Source: JAJTFA01 sp051715425
GTDB lineage: Bacteria; Bacteroidota; Bacteroidia; UKL13-3
Direction: 5' to 3'
Length of the DNA stretch: 64,000 nucleotides
Assembly: GCA_051715425.1 (NCBI GenBank)
Contig: JBPXJS010000044.1
Coordinates: 1 to 64,000, forward strand
Both the position numbers and the translations under genes were made by a program. Shown piece after piece: positions 32,941-42,137 of this stretch (position 1 is its first letter; every line of letters starts with the position of its first letter). The notes below the pieces were generated by a model. It had not been told where the DNA came from, searched no databases, and was given only the letters and a program-made list of their open reading frames with translations.

Positions 32941-33018
32941 GGCGGGGTGGCTCAGATGGTTAGAGTGTAGGATTCATATCCGCCAGCAGGCGGACTGCAT
33001 CGATTCTGAACCTCACTA
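32941..33018 (+). pseudogene. tRNA-Met-like unit 5, degenerate
   Basis: The 5' half matches unit 4; the hairpin is TCCGCCAGCAGGCGGA. The T arm and 3' acceptor strand are decayed (CTGCATCGATTCTGAACCTC). The common terminator is not present; a different hairpin follows. Confidence 0.75.
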
Positions 33019-33020
33019 TT

Positions 33021-33063
33021 AAAGCAGCATAACAAAGATATATCACTGGTATGCTGCTTTTTC
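33021..33063 (+). terminator. Terminator ending the tRNA array
   Basis: A perfect 10-bp stem AAAGCAGCAT with ATGCTGCTTT around a 20-nt loop, then T-rich sequence. Confidence 0.75.
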
Positions 33064-33155
33064 ATTTAGGATGTCCTGCTTTAAGCGCTGTATTTAAAGG
33101 AATTCCTGATTTATTTCCGTGGTTCGAACCATCACTTTGATGGGGCTTGGGTTCT

Positions 33156-35588
33156 TTAAAAGTATAACCGGTACATGAGGTTGGGAAAAAATCCGAATTG
33201 TTTGACGTGATCTACGCGATCGGGTTTTTTAGAATCATAATACTCGGAAATTCTTGCCTGGGTTCCGGTAATGTTTTGCAGGTTTAGGTACAACTCGTGG
33301 GTTGCTTTAGGTTTATTCCATTTGTAGTTGACCGATAGGGTAATTTCGTACACATCGTCAATTTTATTTCGGTATGCATTTTTATAATCCCAAAACCTGT
33401 TAGCAGATGGATTAACATCCAGGTTTCCATTTGCATCGCGCAACAACAATATTTGTCGTTGGCCCCCTGCAAAAAACAATTTAGCATTGAGGTTGAGTGC
33501 CTGGTTTTTCTTCTTACCCAAGCCTGTGAAATCTTTACCGGCAAGGATGTTAACGAGGTAATTGCCATTGTATATGGTATTCCGTTCAACCCCTTCTAAA
33601 CTTTTATAGGTGGAGTTGTACAATGTTCCGTTGATGAGGAAATAATAATTGTCGGCAAAAAAACGCTCCAGGGTAATTTCAATACCATAGTTTTGTCCGG
33701 TGCCTTTATTCACCAAAGCTACATAACGAAAATCGTTGGCTTCGTTTATGGTGGCATAATAACTGGTATCGTTGTTTTCTACAGGAAGGTCGTATAAATA
33801 TTGGTAGTAAACCTCGGCTTTTAACCGCATGTTTTTGGATAACTTTCTTTCATAACCCAACACCAGGTGATCAGCTTTTAACAAATCAAGATTCTTATTG
33901 GGCTCTGTAGTGTTGCCATTGGCATCGGTTACTTTTGTAAAGTAGTTGTGAACACTTTCCATGGCACTGTGTTTTCCATACCCGAAGTTTACACTATTGG
34001 TGCTATTGAGTTTGGCTTGAAAAGCAATACGTGGTTCGATGGTTGATTTAGAATTATACAACACATTCATATTGTGGAATCCGGCCACCATGGTAATAAA
34101 TGGGCTAAAGCGGTGTTTCCAATTAACAAAGTTGCGGAGGTTAGCCATATGCTCATTCCTGTCTACCATTACAACGCGTTGGTTGGTATTGTTGAGTTGA
34201 CTGGTATTCATATCAAAAACAAATAAGGCATATTTGGTGCCGGCCTGTATGGTGTTTTTGGCGTTAAGCTTATTGTTATAAGTTAGTGCTCCGCGGTAAA
34301 CACTTCTGTATAACCTGTTTTTGTAATTCAACAGGCGGGTACCAGCAGAGTCATACAATACATTGCCCTGCTGGTCCTTTACCTGGGTGGTAATGGTTCT
34401 GTAAATATCTTCCAAAATGCCATTATTGGAGTAAGCAACCGTGGTTGACAGGTAACTCTTTTTGTTCAAATTGATGGAGTGGGTTAGTCCATAATTGGCT
34501 AAGAATGCGTCTTTGTCAAAGTCCTCGCTTAAGCGGCCTGGTGCGGCTTTATTGGTTGGGGTGGAAAAAACATCGGGTCCCACATTTTCCAACTTAAAGC
34601 CACTCAATCCTCCCAATCCAAACATAGAGAACACGCCTGCCTTTTTGGTGGGAAAAAGCAACTTAAACGCCATATCCTGAAACTTCAGTGCACCGGGAAC
34701 TTCTACCAACCCTAAATCATCAATTAATGTAACAGTGGAATACCGGTAGTTAATGAGGTATGAACCGCCATGCCCTTTTTTAAATGGTCCTTCTAAGGTG
34801 ATGTCTGTACCTAAGATACCCAGCCCCAGTGTTGCTTCAAATTTTTGGCTATTGCCTGCCCTTAGTTTTACATCCAGTACACCTGATAACACATCGCCAT
34901 ACTCTGCAGAAAAAGCTCCGGTAGAAAAGTCGGAAGGAGCAAACAAACTGCTGTTTAATGCACTGATTCCTCCTTTAACACCATTCTGGTCAGCAAAATG
35001 TGTTGGGTTGGTAATCTCTACGCCCTCCAAACGCCACTGCACATATTTTGGCGAATTGCCTCTGACGATAATATCATTTTCTCCGTTTTGAGAACTGGTT
35101 ACACCGGCAAAATTGTTAAGTATTCTGGCAGGATCGTTAAAGCTGCCTGCAAACCTTTTAGAATCTTCCAGTGAAACAGAACGGGAACTAACCATGTTCA
35201 TTTCATTTCGGGCATTTCCCTTTTCCGTGCTGTAAGCAACTACTACTGCCTCATCAATTTTTACCACCTGCTCCTGCAAACTGATATGGAGCACGGTTTC
35301 CTTTCCGGCATTCAATTCAATATTGGGAATGGTTTTGCTCTCATAACCCACATATGAAATGTGTAACGTGATGTTGCCAACGGGCACTTTGTCTATTTGG
35401 AATTGCCCCGATAAGTTGGTTGATGTGCCAATAACCGGATTGCTGCCCATAATTTTTACGGTTGCCCCGATAAGAGGCAGTTTGCTGTCGGCATCCACAA
35501 TGGTGCCTCTAATGGTTTGTGTGAGCACTTGTGCGTTTACCCAAAAGGCAAAAACCAATGCCATGCTTAGTAAGGAAATTTTCTTCAT
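33156..35588 (-). CDS. TonB-dependent outer-membrane receptor
   Basis: The protein is 810 aa. A signal peptide (MKKISLLSMALVFAFWVNAQ) is followed by a CarboxypepD_reg-like domain (IRGTIVDADSKLPLIGATVK, GNITLHISYVGYES), a plug domain (FAGVTSSQNGENDIIVRGNS, VEITNPTHFADQNG) and a 22-strand-type barrel ending NLMYRLYF. It takes up a large or scarce substrate using TonB energy. No SusD partner is adjacent, so polysaccharide import is not indicated. The LytS/LytT pair next to it may control it (inference). Confidence 0.93.
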   Translation of the reverse strand: MKKISLLSMALVFAFWVNAQVLTQTIRGTIVDADSKLPLIGATVKIMGSNPVIGTSTNLSGQFQIDKVPVGNITLHISYVGYESKTIPNIELNAGKETVLHISLQEQVVKIDEAVVVAYSTEKGNARNEMNMVSSRSVSLEDSKRFAGSFNDPARILNNFAGVTSSQNGENDIIVRGNSPKYVQWRLEGVEITNPTHFADQNGVKGGISALNSSLFAPSDFSTGAFSAEYGDVLSGVLDVKLRAGNSQKFEATLGLGILGTDITLEGPFKKGHGGSYLINYRYSTVTLIDDLGLVEVPGALKFQDMAFKLLFPTKKAGVFSMFGLGGLSGFKLENVGPDVFSTPTNKAAPGRLSEDFDKDAFLANYGLTHSINLNKKSYLSTTVAYSNNGILEDIYRTITTQVKDQQGNVLYDSAGTRLLNYKNRLYRSVYRGALTYNNKLNAKNTIQAGTKYALFVFDMNTSQLNNTNQRVVMVDRNEHMANLRNFVNWKHRFSPFITMVAGFHNMNVLYNSKSTIEPRIAFQAKLNSTNSVNFGYGKHSAMESVHNYFTKVTDANGNTTEPNKNLDLLKADHLVLGYERKLSKNMRLKAEVYYQYLYDLPVENNDTSYYATINEANDFRYVALVNKGTGQNYGIEITLERFFADNYYFLINGTLYNSTYKSLEGVERNTIYNGNYLVNILAGKDFTGLGKKKNQALNLNAKLFFAGGQRQILLLRDANGNLDVNPSANRFWDYKNAYRNKIDDVYEITLSVNYKWNKPKATHELYLNLQNITGTQARISEYYDSKKPDRVDHVKQFGFFPNLMYRLYF

Positions 35589-35736
35589 AAATAGGTTTTG
35601 TGAGGCAAAACTCTATCTATTCTGTGGGCTGCGGCAGTTTGTTTGGCAAAAGCTATGAAGTTGTCTGCAAGCAGGCTATTAACTTCTGCAAGTTGGCCGG
35701 GAACTTATTTGCTGACACGAGGCCCCAACCTACTTA

Positions 35737-36435
35737 TTAAACTTTGTTATTAATTACCTGATAAAATAATTCTTTGTATGTTTCTGAAATGGGAATGATT
35801 TGGTTGGCAATTTTAATGCGGCTGCGCTCTATGCTTTCTATTTTATCAATGGCTACCATATATGATTTGTGCACCCTGCACACCAAACTTGCCGGGATCA
35901 GTTGCTCCAACTCTTTAAAGTTTTGCAATGTCATGATTCGTTTGGTTTGCATATGTATTCTGCGGTAATCGCGCATACCTTCAATGTATAAAATATCTTT
36001 AAACGATACTTTCTCCAGCCTGTTTTCTGTTTTAATAAAAATAAAATCGGCCGGTGGTGTTTCTGCAACGGTTAAGGCAAGTGCTTTTTGGGCTTTGGTA
36101 ACGGCTTGTAAAAAGCGGTTAAAGGTAAATGGCTTCAACAGGTAATCTGTTACACTTAACTCATACCCTTTTAATGCATATTCCTGATATGCGGTGGTAA
36201 TAATAACCTGGCTACTGATGTTTGCGCTCTCCAGCAACTCAATGCCTGAAAGTTCATCCATATTAATGTCTAAAAAGAGAATGTCAACCGGGTTTGATTT
36301 TAAATACAACAAGGCGGTGAGGGCATTGTCGAAAGTGGCGGCCAGTGTAAGGAAAGGCAGTCTGTTCACAAACAATTTGGTGCGCTCCATGGCAAGCGGC
36401 TCGTCTTCAATAATAATGCAACTGTATTTATCCAT
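35737..36435 (-). CDS. LytTR-type response regulator
   Basis: The protein is 232 aa from the ATG at 36435. The receiver domain has the acidic pocket IIIEDEP (Glu10, Asp11), phosphoacceptor LFLD56 and the switch residues ITTAYQEYALKGYE with LLKPF. The LytTR DNA-binding domain runs from about 130 (FIFIKTENRLEKVSFKDILY, CRVHKSYMVAIDKI). Its start overlaps the kinase stop by 8 nt. It probably regulates itself and the nearby TonB receptor. Confidence 0.95.
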   Translation of the reverse strand: MDKYSCIIIEDEPLAMERTKLFVNRLPFLTLAATFDNALTALLYLKSNPVDILFLDINMDELSGIELLESANISSQVIITTAYQEYALKGYELSVTDYLLKPFTFNRFLQAVTKAQKALALTVAETPPADFIFIKTENRLEKVSFKDILYIEGMRDYRRIHMQTKRIMTLQNFKELEQLIPASLVCRVHKSYMVAIDKIESIERSRIKIANQIIPISETYKELFYQVINNKV

Positions 36436-37483
36436 GCTCAATAGTTAGGGCTACGCGGTACACTTGTTGGTTGTTGCTAACTTCCAGCACATGCTTATCG
36501 GGATACAGGAGTTGAAGCCGCCTTTTAATTAACTCATTTCCCAGACCATGGTTTTGTTGCTGCAGTTGGCGTGTGGGGTCGAACTTGTTGCTGCAAATCA
36601 TTTGTGTGCGGGTAGGGGAGGTTTCTATTTTGATATCAATGGCATGTGGTATTTTTTTATTGTTGGTGTGTTTAAAGGCATTTTCAATAAACGGAATAAA
36701 TACCATTGGAGCCATTAACTGCCCGTTTACTTTGCCTGATACTTCAAAATTTACATAGCTGCTGTTGGCTGTTCTTATCTTTTGCAATTCAATGTATTTG
36801 TTGATGTATTCAATTTCTTTGGCCAGCAAAATATGTTCTGTTTTGGTTTCAAACAACATAAACCGCATGATGTCTGACAATTTGTTTAAATAGTCGGAAG
36901 CCTGGGTGGCATCCCGTAAAATCAGCACATCAATATTGTTGATGGTGTTAAATAAAAAGTGCGGATCGAGTTGTGACTTCACCAGGGCCAACTCCATTTC
37001 ACGGTTTTTGAGTTTCAGTTCTTCCTTCAGTTTTACCTCTTCTATCCAGGTGATAAATCCTTTAATTACTAACGCTATTATTCCCGAAATGGCTGCAATA
37101 AATGCCATAAATAAGATGACCGCCAAAGGTGTTACATCATTATCTTCTTTGCCAAAACAACTGCCATCTTTCGCCATGATGATCCATTTCAGCAGGTAAT
37201 ATCCTATGATGGCTGAAGCCAATGCAATGAGTGCACCATAAAGAGCGGTTAGCACAAATTTGCGTTGTTGCAAATACCTGCTAAACAATACCCCATAAAA
37301 CAGGTAAAAGGTAATGGCCGAAGGAACCAGGGCAAAATAAATAAGGACGTGAAATGCATTACCGATTCTGGTTTCGGATACCTGGCCTTCATCGCCAAAC
37401 AATACGCCCAATATTACCAATATTAAAATAAGGTAACAAAGCCAATAGCCTAAATGGAGCAATGCAATAACTGTTTTTTTCAT
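36428..37483 (-). CDS. LytS-like sensor histidine kinase
   Basis: The protein is 351 aa. Four membrane helices lie within residues 1-145. The His_kinase motif QLDPHFLFNTINNID gives His175; HATPase-type stretches are MVFIPFIENAFKHTNN and GLGNELIKRRLQLLY. No periplasmic sensor domain is seen, so the signal is likely sensed in the membrane. It is translationally coupled to the downstream regulator. Confidence 0.95.
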   Translation of the reverse strand: MKKTVIALLHLGYWLCYLILILVILGVLFGDEGQVSETRIGNAFHVLIYFALVPSAITFYLFYGVLFSRYLQQRKFVLTALYGALIALASAIIGYYLLKWIIMAKDGSCFGKEDNDVTPLAVILFMAFIAAISGIIALVIKGFITWIEEVKLKEELKLKNREMELALVKSQLDPHFLFNTINNIDVLILRDATQASDYLNKLSDIMRFMLFETKTEHILLAKEIEYINKYIELQKIRTANSSYVNFEVSGKVNGQLMAPMVFIPFIENAFKHTNNKKIPHAIDIKIETSPTRTQMICSNKFDPTRQLQQQNHGLGNELIKRRLQLLYPDKHVLEVSNNQQVYRVALTIEHG

Positions 37484-37947
37484 ACCATTAAACCGGGTAT
37501 AAATTTGAGATTTATTTTTGACTTATTATTTAAAAGTATGCAAAATGGTATTATTTGTCTGCAAGTTGGTTTTTACCATTATAGAAGAATAAGGAACATA
37601 ACCTTATATATCCGGTTATGGTGAGTTTGTTTAATTACCGATATAGAGTGACTCATTCATTTTTATTGAAAGAATAAATTGCTAAAAAGGTTGAATGCGT
37701 ACAAAGAAGGCAAATTTTAGATTATTAAGTGCTTAACGAATAGGGAACCACCAGGAGGTTTTACCTTAGAGTGATTATATCCACCAGGGTGAAATACGGC
37801 TTCATGTTTTTTACAAAGGATCCGGAATTATCGGTTACCTATTTGCCAATCATTCTATCGTTTATATTCTCTACATATTTATTAAAAAATTCTGCGGTCA
37901 AAATGGATTTTAGGTTCTCTGCAGGTATTATATTTTTTGTGGGTTGG
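37484..37947. other. 464-bp gap, no supported gene
   Basis: The gap lies between the kinase start and the serine-hydrolase stop. A plus-strand frame starting with GTG (37771-37980) would encode 69 hydrophobic residues and has AGGAGG 12 nt upstream. It runs 33 bp into the convergent gene and resembles nothing I know; it could be a gene remnant. Otherwise AT-rich sequence without clear signals. Confidence 0.4.
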
Positions 37948-39057
37948 CTATTGAAGCAATTGAAGTATCCTGCTTCGTAGAGCTCTCAGGTTTGTTGTTT
38001 CTGCATTTGAGAGGAAAATAAAAGTGATGTTCTTATCTAAAAGGCGATACATTACATGTGAGTTTCCGGGATGTCCGCCACTGTGATAAACCAATTTACC
38101 TGCCGGTGTTTGTTTAATAAACCAACCAAAACCATAGCTGATATTTGGATTGGTTTTGGCATAGATTGTTTGGCCGTTAAATGTTGTTTCGGTGATGGAT
38201 TCATTTTGAATGTTGCAAGGCAGTAGCTTACATTCTTTTAATGCTTTGTCCCAAATGGCTAAATCTCTGGTTGTGGTCACTACAGAACCATCGCCATAAA
38301 AATCGCCTAAGTAAGCAATGAAATTATACTTTGTTAGCAGGTGTGCATATTCAAACTTCCCATTTGCATAGGTATGCCCAATCGCAAGGTTTTTATTTTC
38401 TATTCTACGAATGTCAGTAACCATGTAAGCAACTGTATTTTTCATTTTTAAGGGTTTAAAAATGTTTTGGTTCATAAATTCCTGATAAGTTAAACCCGAA
38501 ATGTTTTCAATAATGGTGGCTAAAAAATCATAGCCAATATCAGCATATTGAAATGTTGTTCCGGGTGCAAACTGCAATGGAAGTTGATGTTGGTTTAAAT
38601 AAGCCAATACATCTTTGTTGCCATTTGATTTAATGGTGTCTAAGTATGGTCTTATGTCGTCCCAAAAATTGGGAAGCCCTGATGTATGGGTTAGCAAGTG
38701 CCTAACAGAAATGTTTTTGTATGGAAACGTTGGAATGTATTTGCAAACTAAACTATCATCATTCAACAGCCCTTTATTTTTTAAAATCATTATTCCGTAG
38801 GCAGTAAATTGTTTTGAAATAGATGCCACCTGAAAAGAGTTTTTATTCGTCAAAGGCTTTTTATTTATTGCATCGGCATAACCATAGCTTTTTTCAAAAA
38901 GTATTTTATCGTTTTGGGTGATTAAGATATTTCCAAAGAAGGGTGAACTTGACAAAGCGCTATCCAGGATGTATTGAATGCTATCAATGTTTTGGGCAAA
39001 TAAAACCTTGAAGGGAAATAGAAAAATAAATAAAGCAACGAATAAGTGATGTTTCAT
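37948..39057 (-). CDS. Serine hydrolase, class C beta-lactamase fold
   Basis: The protein is 369 aa with a signal peptide (MKHHLFVALFIFLFPFKVLF, then AQN). The active-site motif ASISKQFTAYG gives Ser79 and Lys82. The second motif is YAD at 171-173, where YSN is usual, so Asn is replaced by Asp. The third is HSGGHPG. Such proteins are usually D-aminopeptidases, esterases or peptidoglycan hydrolases rather than resistance enzymes. It overlaps the methyltransferase stop by 4 nt (ATGA). Confidence 0.9.
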   Translation of the reverse strand: MKHHLFVALFIFLFPFKVLFAQNIDSIQYILDSALSSSPFFGNILITQNDKILFEKSYGYADAINKKPLTNKNSFQVASISKQFTAYGIMILKNKGLLNDDSLVCKYIPTFPYKNISVRHLLTHTSGLPNFWDDIRPYLDTIKSNGNKDVLAYLNQHQLPLQFAPGTTFQYADIGYDFLATIIENISGLTYQEFMNQNIFKPLKMKNTVAYMVTDIRRIENKNLAIGHTYANGKFEYAHLLTKYNFIAYLGDFYGDGSVVTTTRDLAIWDKALKECKLLPCNIQNESITETTFNGQTIYAKTNPNISYGFGWFIKQTPAGKLVYHSGGHPGNSHVMYRLLDKNITFIFLSNAETTNLRALRSRILQLLQ

Positions 39058-39827
39058 TTGCTATTTTGTAAATATTTAATCCAATTATGGAAATAAAATA
39101 TTGCATTATTGCCATTATTTGAAAAAAAATTCGAAAGCTCTGCCTTAAGCCAGGTTTCGGCCTCTTTATAAGTAATTCCTTTGTTTTCAACAGCAGAAAT
39201 AATATTGCTTTGAGTGGTTAAATACATAACCAATTCTTCCATATTAAATGGAACACTATTGCTAAATGTTTCTTCATGAACGAGTACGAAATTCATTTCA
39301 TTTAACTTTTCATTTGCCCAATTGTACTGGTCATTTCTTTTGGGAGCCGGAAACTTCTTCAGATAAACGGAGTGATACCAATTTTTAAATTCGGGATTCA
39401 TTTCCTTTTCACCGGAAAAAAAATTGTCGTAAAGAACCAGCCATGATTTACTTTTCAGTAAACGATTAGCTTCCCATAAAAACTTGTCAATATTGAACCA
39501 ATGAACTCCTGAACAAACCGTAATCAGGTCAAAAGATTGATCTGCAAAAGGTTGTTTTTCTGCTTGTGCTATTTGGTAGTTTATTTTATCCTTTTGCAAC
39601 CCAAAATCTAACATGGCTTGTGAACTATCAGTGCCATAAACCTGGGTTGCAATATTTAATAATGCTTGTGTAGAAAGCCCGGTACCACAGGCGATGTCTA
39701 ATGCCGAATCGAATTTGTTTTCAGGTTGTAAAAACCTCCTGATGTGATGAATGGCGTTGGTATGAAAGTTCGGCCTTCCTTTTGAATACCTTTCGGCTGC
39801 TGTATGTGGGGTGAAGTGGTTTATCAT
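39054..39827 (-). CDS. Class I SAM-dependent methyltransferase
   Basis: The protein is 257 aa. Motif I is ALDIACGTGLSTQALL, then VYGTDSSQAMLDFG, and motif IV FDLITVCSGVHWFNIDKFLW, the Methyltransf_11 layout. The substrate is unknown. It is the first gene of a coupled pair with the serine hydrolase. The repeat at 39828-40015 lies immediately upstream of its ATG. Confidence 0.9.
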   Translation of the reverse strand: MINHFTPHTAAERYSKGRPNFHTNAIHHIRRFLQPENKFDSALDIACGTGLSTQALLNIATQVYGTDSSQAMLDFGLQKDKINYQIAQAEKQPFADQSFDLITVCSGVHWFNIDKFLWEANRLLKSKSWLVLYDNFFSGEKEMNPEFKNWYHSVYLKKFPAPKRNDQYNWANEKLNEMNFVLVHEETFSNSVPFNMEELVMYLTTQSNIISAVENKGITYKEAETWLKAELSNFFSNNGNNAIFYFHNWIKYLQNSK

Positions 39828-40015
39828 CTAAGTAAATGTTGGAATAAAACTTCAAAAATGCAAGAGTATTCATGGCTAAATTTGCTTCCATGGAAAGCGA
39901 AAATGGTATATTTCAATACACTTGATTTGAAAAACTAATGTTTGATTAACCACAAAACTATCTGCGCAGCGCGAAACCTCGCCTATTACCAATGTGCTGT
40001 TAGTGGTAGCTCTTC
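39828..40015. repeat. Intergenic repeat copy E1
   Basis: It shares about 180 bp with copy E2, differing at roughly 13 positions by eye. Shared landmarks in order are GTAAATGTTG, ATAAAACTTCAAAAATGCAA, TTGCTTCCATGGAAAGCG, TATATTTCAATACACTTGAT, CGCCTATTACCAATGTGCTG and TTAGTGG. It lies between the propeller gene stop and the methyltransferase start. Confidence 0.9.
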
Positions 40016-40053
40016 TTCATTTTTTATCATTGTTATACCAACGGTTTGTTGCA

Positions 40054-41106
40054 TTAATTCCAAGGTCCACTTGTTTTGATATTTGTGAATTTTTTTCCAT
40101 CGTAGTTATACACACCTCCTCCACCCCCAAACCACATTCTCCCTGACTTATCTTGATAGATGCTCTGTACTGCAAGGATATTGAGACCTTCCCTGGTGCT
40201 GAAATTAACGAATGAATTACCATCGTAACGGTAAACTCCGAAACCTTCTGAAGCCAACCAGATGTTTCCTGTTTTATCTTCATAAATAGTCCAAACCTCG
40301 TTGTCACTAATCTGGTTATTACTTACATTAAAGTTGGTAAAGGCTTTCCTGTCATAGCGACTTATTCCCCCAAACATACTGCTAAACCAAATATTTTGCT
40401 TTTTATCTATCACAATACATGTAATAGAATTATCACAAAGGCCATCTTCGGTGGTAAAATATCTGTAAGACTTACCATTATAAAAACATGCACCCTTGCC
40501 GTCTGTGCCAAACCAAAGGTTACCATTTATGTCCTCGGTAACACACCACGCCAGGTTTGGGGAAAGAGCTGGCGTTACATTTTTAAGTGTTGTTGCCGGA
40601 AGTGTAAAAGGAACGAATGCTCTACCGTTAAAGTAACAAATACCATTTGTAGTACCAACCCAAATTACACCCTTACTATCTTCAAACAAGCTCCAAACAC
40701 CATTGCCATTTAATCCATCTTTCTCGTCATAATTTGCAAAGGACTTTCCGTCATAGGTTGTGATCCCACCATTTGTGGCTATCCAAATTACCCCTTTCTT
40801 ATCTTCAATAATTGCGGTTACCTGATATCCACTTAAACCTTCTTTAGTAGAATAATTTACAAGGGAGTCCCCATTAAAATAGAATACTCCATCACTATTT
40901 GTACCAAACCAAAAACATCCATTTTTATCTTGAAATATCCTGCGAACAATGTCACTAATCGGGACATCACTTTTAACTTTTCTACCCCAAATGTTCTTAA
41001 TTGAAGATGTGTCATTTTCAATTTTATCTCTTTGTTTAGGGATTTGACCACTGCACGAAGTCAATAAAGTTAAGATGCTCAGAAATAAGATTCTGTTCAG
41101 TTTCAT
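40054..41106 (-). CDS. Beta-propeller lipoprotein (Reg_prop repeats)
   Basis: The protein is 350 aa with a lipoprotein signal (MKLNRILFLSILTLLTSC, Cys18). About seven repeats of the two-component-regulator propeller type follow, with the pattern IWxGTxxGIxxYxGxxFxxY (for example GVIWIATNGGITTYDGKSFA, GNIWLASEGFGVYRYDG). In hybrid sensors this propeller is the periplasmic sensor. Here no membrane helix, kinase or DNA-binding domain follows, so it is a stand-alone lipid-anchored propeller. Repeats E1 and E2 flank it. Confidence 0.88.
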   Translation of the reverse strand: MKLNRILFLSILTLLTSCSGQIPKQRDKIENDTSSIKNIWGRKVKSDVPISDIVRRIFQDKNGCFWFGTNSDGVFYFNGDSLVNYSTKEGLSGYQVTAIIEDKKGVIWIATNGGITTYDGKSFANYDEKDGLNGNGVWSLFEDSKGVIWVGTTNGICYFNGRAFVPFTLPATTLKNVTPALSPNLAWCVTEDINGNLWFGTDGKGACFYNGKSYRYFTTEDGLCDNSITCIVIDKKQNIWFSSMFGGISRYDRKAFTNFNVSNNQISDNEVWTIYEDKTGNIWLASEGFGVYRYDGNSFVNFSTREGLNILAVQSIYQDKSGRMWFGGGGGVYNYDGKKFTNIKTSGPWN

Positions 41107-41149
41107 TATGTTCAGTTTGATTTTTTTAGTGTTGACATAGAGTTACAGA

Positions 41150-41387
41150 TAACGTCAGACTCCTGCAATCATGAGGGACAAGTTGTAAAATAGCCTATCG
41201 ATAGCTATCTATGTAAATGTTGTGATAAAACTTCAAAAATGCAAGAGCATGCATGGTTAAATTTGCTTCCATGGAAAGCGGAAATGGTATATTTCAATAC
41301 ACTTGATTTGAAAAACTAATGTTTGATTACCTGCAAAGCTATCTGCGGAGCACGAAACCTCGCCTATTACCAATGTGCTGTTAGTGG
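41150..41387. repeat. Intergenic repeat copy E2
   Basis: This copy is longer than E1. It adds on the left AACGTCAGACTCCTGCAATC and AGGGACAAGTTGTAAAATAG, then the shared body. Its right end contains the TAA stop codon of the next minus-strand gene (41381-41383), so the repeat is fused to that gene's 3' end. Confidence 0.9.
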
Positions 41388-42106
41388 CTGCCTTTCTTGA
41401 TTGTCTGCATTCCATACTTTTTAAATCTCTCACTAAAGTCTAAGGTTTCATAGTCCACTACACCATGCGAACCGTCTCTTATGTAGTCAGTATATGCACC
41501 ATATTCACTTGGATAAATGTTTGGTCGTGTTATTTTACCTGATAAAATCACATTGATTTTGCTACTCAATGCTTGAATGTTTTGCTCAATAGTTTTTAGT
41601 TTGTTGTTGTCCGCAAGTTTTGTTTTAAAAAGTACAATAAGCGATTGGTTAATTTTTGGATGAGCAGAACCAGTGAGATTCTCATTAGTTACTTTGATAA
41701 AAATGTCAGGATTAACTTTGTTTTTTTCGCAATAAGAAAAAGTTGGAAAAACTATCTCAGTGTCAAAGTAAGTCCAGTTAGGCTCTTTGATATATTTTGT
41801 CGTCCACTTCTTATTGTTCTTTTCATTGTAAATCATTTGTCCGAATCGAAGCGAACCTTTATTGTAAGAAACATATTGGTTGTCCTTACCATCGGTTACA
41901 GGAACAGCTTGGGAACTTGTGATTGAAGGAATGTCTGTCGATAGGTCAATAACTGGCTGAATTAAAGGGAGACATTCTTTCCAAATTGTCCAATCCCAAA
42001 TTGGCTTGTCCTCAAAGAGTCCGAATAAATAATAACCATAATAAAGGTCTTCTTTCTCCTTCTTTTTGAACTTATTTGTAACTTTTTTTAAAAAGTCTGT
42101 CAACAT
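41381..42106 (-). CDS. Hypothetical protein, unknown family
   Basis: The protein is 241 aa, soluble, lysine-rich N-terminus (KKVTNKFKKKEKEDLYYGYY). I recognise no domain; tryptophans cluster early (IWDWTIWKECLPL). The stop codon lies inside repeat E2, and repeat E3 lies upstream of the start. It is probably an accessory cytoplasmic protein acquired with the repeat-bordered unit. Confidence 0.7.
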   Translation of the reverse strand: MLTDFLKKVTNKFKKKEKEDLYYGYYLFGLFEDKPIWDWTIWKECLPLIQPVIDLSTDIPSITSSQAVPVTDGKDNQYVSYNKGSLRFGQMIYNEKNNKKWTTKYIKEPNWTYFDTEIVFPTFSYCEKNKVNPDIFIKVTNENLTGSAHPKINQSLIVLFKTKLADNNKLKTIEQNIQALSSKINVILSGKITRPNIYPSEYGAYTDYIRDGSHGVVDYETLDFSERFKKYGMQTIKKGSH

Positions 42107-42137
42107 ATTTTTATCCTTTGGTGTCGTTGTTAAAGTT

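Noticed and set aside
32475..33018. Regular repeats that could be taken for a CRISPR array
   Set aside because: The repeated unit is a tRNA with its terminator, about 120-126 bp, and there are no unique spacers or cas genes.
33156..35588. SusC of a polysaccharide-utilisation locus
   Set aside because: No SusD-like gene or glycoside hydrolases lie next to it.
37771..37980. 69-codon hydrophobic frame starting with GTG
   Set aside because: Overlaps the convergent serine hydrolase, start spacing is poor and no family is recognised; mentioned only in the gap entry.
37948..39057. Antibiotic-resistance beta-lactamase
   Set aside because: The YAD motif and general family breadth favour a housekeeping or accessory hydrolase; no resistance claim is supported.
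40017..40307. 96-codon minus-strand frame over the end of the propeller gene
   Set aside because: It lies in another frame of a clear coding region and has no protein-like pattern.
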